12,710 bases of DNA from an uncultured Gemmatimonadota bacterium. Its GTDB lineage: Bacteria > Gemmatimonadota > Gemmatimonadetes > Gemmatimonadales > Gemmatimonadaceae. The notes beneath the pieces are model-generated. The model was not told the origin of the DNA. It worked only from the letters and a program-made list of their open reading frames with translations, and searched no databases. The stretch lies in assembly GCA_946478895.1 (NCBI GenBank), contig CAMLDY010000071.1, positions 1-12,710 on the forward strand. Reading direction: 5' to 3'. How positions within the stretch are numbered: the first letter of the stretch is position 1; each line of letters opens with the position of its first letter. A program made the translations under genes and the position numbers. Of this stretch, positions 7,615-12,710 are shown piece after piece.

Positions 7615-9054
7615 CTACGGGATAGCCGAAGGCTCCGCCGACTCGCCAGCTCTGGACGTCACCGACGCCACGATCGCATCCGCGATCTCGTCCTCGACGG
7701 CGAAGATGTCCTTCACATCGCGGTCGTACACATCGGCCCACTGCATCACGTCGTCGGCAGTGCTGCTCAGACGTGCGGTCACGCGCAGGCGATCGCCGAC
7801 GCGCTCGACCGTGCCCTCGAGCACCAGTCGCGCATCCACGCTCGCGGTCGACGCGCTGTCGCTGCGGCGCCGCACCGAACGGGGACGACCGGGGGCGAGC
7901 ACTCTGAGTCCCGCCGTCTTCATCAGCTTGCCGGCGACTGCGTTGGTCACGCCGGTCGCGAGATACGAATTCGAAGAATCCGCGGCGAGGTTCACGAACG
8001 GCAGCACAGCGATCACGCCGAGGTTGGCGGGCTTGTGCCAGGACGACTCCGCCATCGCCGACGCGCCGCCCTTGTGCACCTTCGCGTAAATGCCGGTGCC
8101 GACCACGATCGCGCCGATCAGCGCCAGCGTTCCGATCACCATTCGCTTCACTCTGCGACCGTGACGCGCGAGGGTCGGCGCTGATTTGAACGATCCGCTC
8201 AACGTCTCGGGATCTTCCAGCGCTTCCACCAACGCCGCTGCAGTCTGCGGACGATTCGCGGGATCGATCGCCAGACACTTCGCGATCAAACGCTCGAGCC
8301 CGACCGGCACATCCTTCCGCACCGTCGACAGCGCCGGCGGTGGCAGCGTCAACCTCGCGGTGAGCATCTCGCGCGGACCGAGCGACGCGAACGGCGCGCT
8401 GCCGGCTAGCATCTCGTAAGCGGTGATGCCCAGCGAATAAATGTCGGCGCGACCGTCGATATTCGGATCGCCCGCCGCCTGCTCGGGCGCCATGTACAGA
8501 ATGGTGCCGAGCGACATCCCGGTATTGGTGAGACCGTTGCCGTGCTCGCCCGATCTGCGAGCCGACGACAGCGCCTTCGCCACGCCGAAGTCCGTCACCG
8601 TCGCCGAGCCCGACGCGAGCAGCACGTTGCCGGGCTTGATGTCGCGGTGGACGACGCCACGCTCGTGCGCGAACGCGAGGGCGCGCGCGACATCCTTCAT
8701 GATGCCGACCGTCTCGCGCACGCCCATCGTCCCGACGCGGCGCATCCTGATGTCGATCGATTCGCCGTCGACGTACGGCATCACGAAATACGGCAATCCG
8801 TCCACGTCGCCCGCCTTGATGATCGGGACGATGTGCGGATGCTGGAGCCGAGCGACGGTCAGGATCTCTCTGCGAAAACGCTCGGCGGAGACCGACGCGG
8901 CGAGCTCGGGCGGCAGAATCTTGATCACGACCTGGCGATCCAGATCGTGATCCTGACCGACGAACACCAGCGCCATCCCACCGCCAGTGAGCTCGCGCTC
9001 AATGGTGTAGGACCCGCCCAAAGCGGAAAGGAGGCGTTCGGAGATCGAAGACAT
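7615..9054 (-). CDS. Transmembrane Ser/Thr protein kinase with C-terminal TolB/FlgO-like domain
   Basis: The product has 479 residues. The Hanks-type kinase domain (about 16-280) is complete: glycine loop LTGGGMALVFVG (22-33), Lys45 in VVIKIL, helix-C Glu63, catalytic HRDIKPGN with Asp138, Lys140 and Asn143, DFG at 155-157, and APE at 189-191. One membrane helix (about 305-324, MVIGTLALIGAIVVGTGIYA) follows a basic RRVKR stretch. The outer part (about 343-470) is a TolB/FlgO-like domain: VIAVLPFVNLAADSSNSYLA, LVLEGTVERVGDRLRVTARL, and VYDRDVKDIFAVEDEIADAI. Related fusions in Gemmatimonadota and Acidobacteriota often continue into TPR repeats. This one stops about 12 residues past the domain, so it may be shortened. 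It converges on the RHS gene with a 28-base gap and no visible terminator. The ATG lacks a well-placed ribosome site (AGGAG is about 18 bases away), so the start is likely but not certain. It should phosphorylate cytoplasmic Ser/Thr targets in response to an envelope signal. Confidence 0.93.
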   Translation of the reverse strand: MSSISERLLSALGGSYTIERELTGGGMALVFVGQDHDLDRQVVIKILPPELAASVSAERFRREILTVARLQHPHIVPIIKAGDVDGLPYFVMPYVDGESIDIRMRRVGTMGVRETVGIMKDVARALAFAHERGVVHRDIKPGNVLLASGSATVTDFGVAKALSSARRSGEHGNGLTNTGMSLGTILYMAPEQAAGDPNIDGRADIYSLGITAYEMLAGSAPFASLGPREMLTARLTLPPPALSTVRKDVPVGLERLIAKCLAIDPANRPQTAAALVEALEDPETLSGSFKSAPTLARHGRRVKRMVIGTLALIGAIVVGTGIYAKVHKGGASAMAESSWHKPANLGVIAVLPFVNLAADSSNSYLATGVTNAVAGKLMKTAGLRVLAPGRPRSVRRRSDSASTASVDARLVLEGTVERVGDRLRVTARLSSTADDVMQWADVYDRDVKDIFAVEDEIADAIVASVTSRAGESAEPSAIP

Positions 9055-9198
9055 GAGAGTTTATGCTGACTCCTGCCAGCAACTATTAGATAGCCTTGGC
9101 CCGGGAAAGGTTGGCAACTGGTTTTAAGGTCAGCCCTGGCGGGATTAACGCTGCCGTAAGGTTGTGCGTCTTACTCTTCAGGACGTCCGAGGGAGAAC
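9055..9198. promoter_or_regulatory. Divergent promoter region between the kinase and DUF1800 genes
   Basis: This 144-base gap separates two genes transcribed away from each other, so promoters for both should lie here. On the minus strand TTGCCA (9117-9112) resembles a -35 for the kinase gene, but the -10 choices (TATCTA or TCTAAT) are at poor spacing. On the plus strand GAGGGAG (9189-9195) is the ribosome site for the ATG at 9199. No operator palindrome stands out. Confidence 0.4.
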
Positions 9199-11142
9199 AT
9201 GCGTATCACAAAACTGATTGCGATTGCCGTCGCGGTGCTGCCCGCCTTCGCACCGATCGGCTCATACGCGCAGAAATCCGATGCTAAACCGCCGGCGAAA
9301 ACCGTTATGGCGCGGTCGGACGTCCGTGAGCTCCCTGCCGACCAGCAAATCATCCAGGCGCTCAACCGACTCACCTTCGGCCCCCGCCCCGGCGATGTCG
9401 CCAAAGTGCGCGCCATCGGTCTCGACAAGTGGATCGACGAGCAGCTGCACCCGGAGAAGATCAACGACGACGCGATGAACGCGTTCGTCTCCAGATACTC
9501 CGCACTCAACGCCGACCAGAACGATCTGCTCAAGCAGTACGCCCAGCAGCAGCGCCAGCGCCGTGAGATCAAGCGCGACCGCGCCGACACCAGCAAGGCA
9601 ATGACTCCGGACGAGATCGCCGAGATGCGCCGAGCGCAGCAGCTGGGCAACTCGCGCCGGCAGGTCGTGACGCAGCTCCAGTCGTCGCGCGCGGCACGCG
9701 CCGTGGCGAGCGAGCGGCAGCTCCAGGAAGTGATGACCGACTTCTGGGAGAATCACTTCAACATCTACGCGGCCAAGGGCGCGCCCGAGCCGTACTACCT
9801 CGTCGATTTCGACCAGAACGTCATCCGTCCCAACGCGCTCGGCAAATTCCGCGACCTGCTCGAGGCGGTCGCGAAATCTCCGGCGATGCTTTTCTATCTC
9901 GACAACGCGCGGAGCATGGCGGACAGCACGCGGCCGACGTTGGCGGGAAGCGGGAGGCGGGAAGTGGGACGCGGGATGCGGGAAGTGGGAAGGGGGAGGC
10001 GCGGAATTGGCGGGATCTTGATTCCCCGCGCGATCCCACAGCAACGCCCGCAACAACAACAACAGCAGCAGAAGAAGCAACGGCAGGGACTCAACGAGAA
10101 CTACGGACGCGAGCTGCTCGAGCTGCACACCCTCGGCGTCGATGGCGGATACACCCAGCAGGATGTGATCAACGTCGCCCGTGCGTTTACCGGCTGGACC
10201 ATCAAGGCGCCGGCACAGGGTGGCGGGTTCATTTTCCGGCCGCAGGTGCACGACGCCGGCGAAAAGGTCGTGCTCGGGCACAAGCTTGCCGCGGGACGCG
10301 GCGAGGAAGACGCGGAAGATGTGCTCGACATTCTGGCGAAGAGTCCGGCGACCGCGCACTTCATCTCGTACAAGCTCGCGCGCCGGTTCGTCAGCGATTC
10401 ACCCTCGAAGGCGCTCGTCGATCACGCCGCGCAGGTCTATCTCAAGACCGACGGCGACATCAGAGAAGTTCTGCGCGCGATCATCACGTCGCCGGAGTTC
10501 TTCTCGCAGCAGGCATTCCGGAGCAAAGTGAAGTCGCCGTTCGAGGTCGTGGTCAGCGCGATGCGCTCGCTCAACGCAGCGCCCGACAGCACGCCTCGCA
10601 CCGCACAAGTCATCGCTTACCTCGGCCAGCCGATCTTCGGACATCAGGCGCCGAACGGTTGGCCGGAGACGGGGGAGTCGTGGATGAACACCGGCGCGAT
10701 TCTCAATCGCATCAACTTCGGGATGGCGGCGGCGGCGGGACGGCTGCCGGGCGCAAATCTGCGCGCGCTTCCGGCGCTCGACACGGTTCGTTCGGCGCCG
10801 CGTGAGAAGCAGGTCGAAGCGGTGGTGGCGACGATACTCAATGGAATGATTTCGCCGGACACTCGCGCAGTACTGGTCTCGGGAGAGCATCCGCTGCTCG
10901 CTAACCGTGCGGCGGCAAAAGCCGAGCAGACGATGGCGCCGGCGGACCCGGCGGACGTCGAGGTGTCACCAGAGTCGATGGATGACGCCAACATGCAGAA
11001 CGCTGCGCGCGCGAAGAAACAGAATGGCGGTGGCAAAGGCGGCGCGTTGCAGGGGAGAGGATTTGGAAATATTCCGCAGTTGACGGGGCTTACGCAGATA
11101 GTGGGATTGGCGTTGGGATCACCGGAGTTTCAAAGGCACTAG
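9199..11142 (+). CDS. Exported DUF1800 family protein with repeat-rich insertion
   Basis: The product has 647 residues. Its signal peptide (LIAIAVAVLPAFAPIGSYA-Q, cleavage near residue 25) sends it across the inner membrane. DUF1800 blocks appear in order: IQALNRLTFGPRPGDVAKVR (about 50-69) with GLDKWIDEQLHPEKI, then MTDFWENHFNIY (about 180), then NENYGRELLELHTLGVDGGY and VARAFTGWTI (about 300-335), then SYKLARRFV, ITSPEFFS, SPFEVVVSAMRSL, and GHQAPNGWPETGESWM near 485, ending with LALGSPEFQRH. The biochemical role of this family is not established. A Gly/Arg-rich stretch and a Gln-rich stretch (about 249-300) interrupt the domain just before NENYGRELLE and are encoded by simple repeats. A long Gln/Arg-rich helical region lies at about 110-160. 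The start is supported by GAGGGAG upstream. The gene precedes a DUF1501 gene by 102 bases, a pairing seen in many bacteria, so the two products probably act together outside the cytoplasm. Confidence 0.93.
   Translation: MRITKLIAIAVAVLPAFAPIGSYAQKSDAKPPAKTVMARSDVRELPADQQIIQALNRLTFGPRPGDVAKVRAIGLDKWIDEQLHPEKINDDAMNAFVSRYSALNADQNDLLKQYAQQQRQRREIKRDRADTSKAMTPDEIAEMRRAQQLGNSRRQVVTQLQSSRAARAVASERQLQEVMTDFWENHFNIYAAKGAPEPYYLVDFDQNVIRPNALGKFRDLLEAVAKSPAMLFYLDNARSMADSTRPTLAGSGRREVGRGMREVGRGRRGIGGILIPRAIPQQRPQQQQQQQKKQRQGLNENYGRELLELHTLGVDGGYTQQDVINVARAFTGWTIKAPAQGGGFIFRPQVHDAGEKVVLGHKLAAGRGEEDAEDVLDILAKSPATAHFISYKLARRFVSDSPSKALVDHAAQVYLKTDGDIREVLRAIITSPEFFSQQAFRSKVKSPFEVVVSAMRSLNAAPDSTPRTAQVIAYLGQPIFGHQAPNGWPETGESWMNTGAILNRINFGMAAAAGRLPGANLRALPALDTVRSAPREKQVEAVVATILNGMISPDTRAVLVSGEHPLLANRAAAKAEQTMAPADPADVEVSPESMDDANMQNAARAKKQNGGGKGGALQGRGFGNIPQLTGLTQIVGLALGSPEFQRH
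9943..9998 (+). repeat. Heptanucleotide tandem repeat (GYGGGAN)8 inside the DUF1800 gene
   Basis: Eight consecutive 7-base units run GCGGGAA, GCGGGAG, GCGGGAA, GTGGGAC, GCGGGAT, GCGGGAA, GTGGGAA, GGGGGAG. A decayed ninth follows. Because 7 is not a multiple of 3, three units make one 21-base protein repeat (REVGRGM / REVGRGR), and gain or loss of a single unit would shift the frame. The strand is G-rich with runs of three Gs, so G-quadruplex formation is possible. Confidence 0.9.
10039..10083 (+). repeat. CAA/CAG trinucleotide-rich tract encoding poly-glutamine
   Basis: A CAA/CAG-rich run encodes QQRPQQQQQQQKKQRQ in the DUF1800 protein, 40 bases after the heptamer array. Both repeats lie in the same insertion between conserved blocks, so this segment is probably a flexible loop. 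Confidence 0.85.
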
Positions 11143-11244
11143 GATCGAGTACTCGGACCAAATGCATCGACAATCGCGGACTGATTGAGGATTGCGAACC
11201 AGGTTCAGGCAGTCAGTTGTCAGTGCGTTAATCGAGGAAGGGTT

Positions 11245-12501
11245 ATGGAACGGAGAGCATTCGTAAAATCGGGCGCGTTGGCGCTGGTGACGATGGGACT
11301 GAGTCCCAGCTTTTTGCGCCGGACGGCGTTCGGGATGGAGCTGGTAAAGGCGCCGAAGGGCAAGGTGCTGATCTGTCTCTTCCAGCGCGGGGCGGCGGAT
11401 GCGCTCAACATCGTCGTGCCCCACGGTGAGCGAGCGTACTACGCGATGCGGCCGTCGATCGCGATTCCTCAGCCGACGCGCAATGCCGTCGGCGGCGCGA
11501 TCGATCTCGATGGATTCTTCGGGCTGCATCCGGCACTAGCGCCACTCAAGCCGCTCTACGATCGGAAGCTGCTCGCGCCGGTGCATGCGGTTGGGAGTCC
11601 GAGCACTACTCGCTCGCACTTCGACGCGCAGGATTACATGGAGACCGGCACGCCGGACAACAAGGGCACGACTGACGGCTGGCTCAATCGCTACCTGGCG
11701 GTGAAGGGCACGTGTGACGAGTGCAATCTCGCCAAAACGCCGTTCCGCGCCGTGGCGATGACGCCGCAGACGCCGCGCATTCTCGAGGGACCAAGTCCAA
11801 CCGTCGCTATGAACAGCCTCGCGGAATTCAGCGTCCGCGCGACCGGCAGCTCGGCCGAGCGATTGGAAGCGCTGTACAGAACCGGTTCCGCGGATCTCGT
11901 GCACGCGACGGGCGCCGAGACTTTTGATGCGGTGAAGATGCTCCGCTCGGCGAATCCCGAGAAATATCAGCCGCAGAATGGCGCGGAGTATCCGCGGTCG
12001 CAGTTTGGTTTGCGCCTGCTTCAGATCGCGCAGCTGATCAAGGCCAACGTTGGCCTCGAGATCGCGTTCGCGGATGTCGGCGGCTGGGACACCCACGTGA
12101 ACCAGGGCTCGTCGACCGGCCAGCTCGCGACGCGCCTCAACGATTTCTCGCAATCGATCGCAGCGCTTGTCACCGATCTCGGTGATCGGATGGACGATGT
12201 CGTGATCATGACGATGTCAGAGTTCGGCCGCATGGCCCGCGAGAACGGCAATCGCGGCACCGATCACGGTCACGCCGGCGCGCTGTTCGTAATCGGCGGC
12301 AACGTCAAGGGCGGTAAGGTGCACGGTCGCTGGCCGGGGCTCGAGCAGGAGCAGCTATATGAGGGCCGCGATCTCGCGCTTACTACGGACTTTCGCTCCG
12401 TATTCGCCGAGGTCGTGTCGGATCATCTGGGCGCCCGCGCGCTCGACAAGATCTTCCCCGGCTACACCGCGACGCCTTCTGCTTTCCTCGGCATCGTTTA
12501 G
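11245..12501 (+). CDS. Tat-exported DUF1501 family protein
   Basis: The product has 418 residues from the ATG at 11245, preferred over an upstream TTG (11185) because GAGGAAG lies just ahead and the N-terminus then begins with a twin-arginine signal, ERRAFVKSGALALVTMGLSP. DUF1501 features follow: VLICLFQRGAADALNIVVPH (about 39-58), FFGLHPALAPLKPLYD (about 92-107), the STTRSHFDAQDYMETGTPD block (about 118-136), DVGGWDTHVNQGS (about 277-289), and TMSEFGRMARENGNRGTDHG with HAGALFVIGGNVKGG (about 320-355). The His/Asp-rich blocks resemble metal-binding loops of the alkaline phosphatase/sulfatase superfamily, to which DUF1501 is related, but no activity is established. Tat export implies folding, perhaps with a cofactor, before transport. 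It follows the DUF1800 gene at 102 bases, probably in one operon. Length and motifs look complete. Confidence 0.94.
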   Translation: MERRAFVKSGALALVTMGLSPSFLRRTAFGMELVKAPKGKVLICLFQRGAADALNIVVPHGERAYYAMRPSIAIPQPTRNAVGGAIDLDGFFGLHPALAPLKPLYDRKLLAPVHAVGSPSTTRSHFDAQDYMETGTPDNKGTTDGWLNRYLAVKGTCDECNLAKTPFRAVAMTPQTPRILEGPSPTVAMNSLAEFSVRATGSSAERLEALYRTGSADLVHATGAETFDAVKMLRSANPEKYQPQNGAEYPRSQFGLRLLQIAQLIKANVGLEIAFADVGGWDTHVNQGSSTGQLATRLNDFSQSIAALVTDLGDRMDDVVIMTMSEFGRMARENGNRGTDHGHAGALFVIGGNVKGGKVHGRWPGLEQEQLYEGRDLALTTDFRSVFAEVVSDHLGARALDKIFPGYTATPSAFLGIV

Positions 12502-12515
12502 ATGCTGCGCTTCAG

Positions 12516-12664
12516 ATAGATCTCGGTTTGGGTCGAGGCGAGGGGCACCCTCTGAAAAACTGCTCGCCCGCTCCACTCGAAAACCTGATGGGCGGCGTCT
12601 AGAGCGGGGGCGGGACTGCGCGATGTTTTTCTGAGGGCGCCCCTCGCCTCTCCCGCATAGATCT
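12516..12664. mobile_element. MITE-like inverted-repeat element with flanking 8-base direct repeats
   Basis: Arms at 12535-12560 (starting GAGGCGAGGGGC) and 12625-12650 (ending GCCCCTCGCCTC) are inverted repeats, 24 of 26 bases matching. A nested stem pairs CGCCCGCTC (12565-12573) with GAGCGGGGGCG (12602-12612, two-base bulge). The sequence ATAGATCT occurs at 12516-12523 and again at 12657-12664, outside both arms, like a target-site duplication, although 11 and 6 bases separate it from the arms. No transposase is encoded. The same structure would fold into a long hairpin in RNA just after the DUF1501 stop and might end or protect that transcript. A mobile origin and a transcript-end role are both possible. 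Confidence 0.5.
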
Positions 12665-12710
12665 GTAGACGCAACACGACGTGCGCGTCATCGCGGGCGT
12701 CGCGGTCTAG

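Noticed and set aside
7448..8278. A 276-residue Arg/Gly-rich minus-strand frame overlapping the kinase end
   Set aside because: It overlaps the kinase C-terminal region in another frame and has shadow-like composition with no domain.
9262..10359. A 365-residue minus-strand open frame with poly-Leu opposite the DUF1800 gene
   Set aside because: The poly-Leu is the antisense of the CAA/CAG tract. The plus frame has clear DUF1800 motifs, signal peptide and ribosome site.
11196..11206. Palindrome GAACCAGGTTC between the DUF1800 and DUF1501 genes
   Set aside because: It has only five-base arms, with no second copy or nearby promoter motif to support an operator.
11185..11244. TTG start at 11185 for the DUF1501 gene
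   Set aside because: The ATG at 11245 has a good ribosome site and places the twin-arginine motif at residues 3-4, as expected.
1..12710. tRNA, rRNA, CRISPR array or riboswitch
   Set aside because: I saw no cloverleaf with anticodon arm, no rRNA-like stretch, no regularly spaced direct repeats with unique spacers, and no recognisable aptamer core.

Overview
The window is GC-rich bacterial chromosome. It most likely comes from Gemmatimonadota or a similar soil or sediment lineage. This is inferred from gene content: a Ser/Thr kinase fused through one membrane segment to a TolB/FlgO-like domain, a large RHS protein carrying the SPFGAGWWLAG block, and a DUF1800-DUF1501 pair. No rRNA or marker gene is present to confirm it.

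Layout. Positions 1-54 are a fragment of an RHS core read on the minus strand and running off the left edge. It is a 53/54 inverted copy of 7222-7275 inside the large RHS gene. Next come three plus-strand genes with a phage or stress-regulation flavour: an Erf-like putative ssDNA-annealing protein (106-807), a divergent sigma-70/ECF-like factor (869-1555), and a LexA/UmuD-type S24 self-cleaving protein (1542-2333) that overlaps the sigma gene. A strong intrinsic terminator closes this block (2355-2384). A second plus-strand unit holds a small secreted Ig-like protein (2465-2992) and a 1522-residue exported RHS/YD-repeat protein (3018-7586). The RHS protein ends before the usual terminal RHS core motif. 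A convergent receptor-type Ser/Thr kinase (9054-7615, minus) ends 28 bases away and also looks short at its C-terminus. From a 144-base divergent intergenic region, an exported DUF1800 protein (9199-11142) is followed by a Tat-exported DUF1501 protein (11245-12501), a recurring gene pair. The last 209 bases carry no gene but contain a 116-base inverted-repeat element flanked by 8-base direct repeats.

How it may fit together. The sigma factor and the S24 protein are translationally coupled. The S24 protein keeps the Ala-Gly site and Ser/Lys dyad with LexA spacing but has no visible DNA-binding domain, so it may be a damage-released partner of the sigma factor. The two inverted RHS-core copies bracket the whole annealing/sigma/S24/RHS block. 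Recombination between them would exchange the RHS C-terminus in frame. Both ideas are inference.
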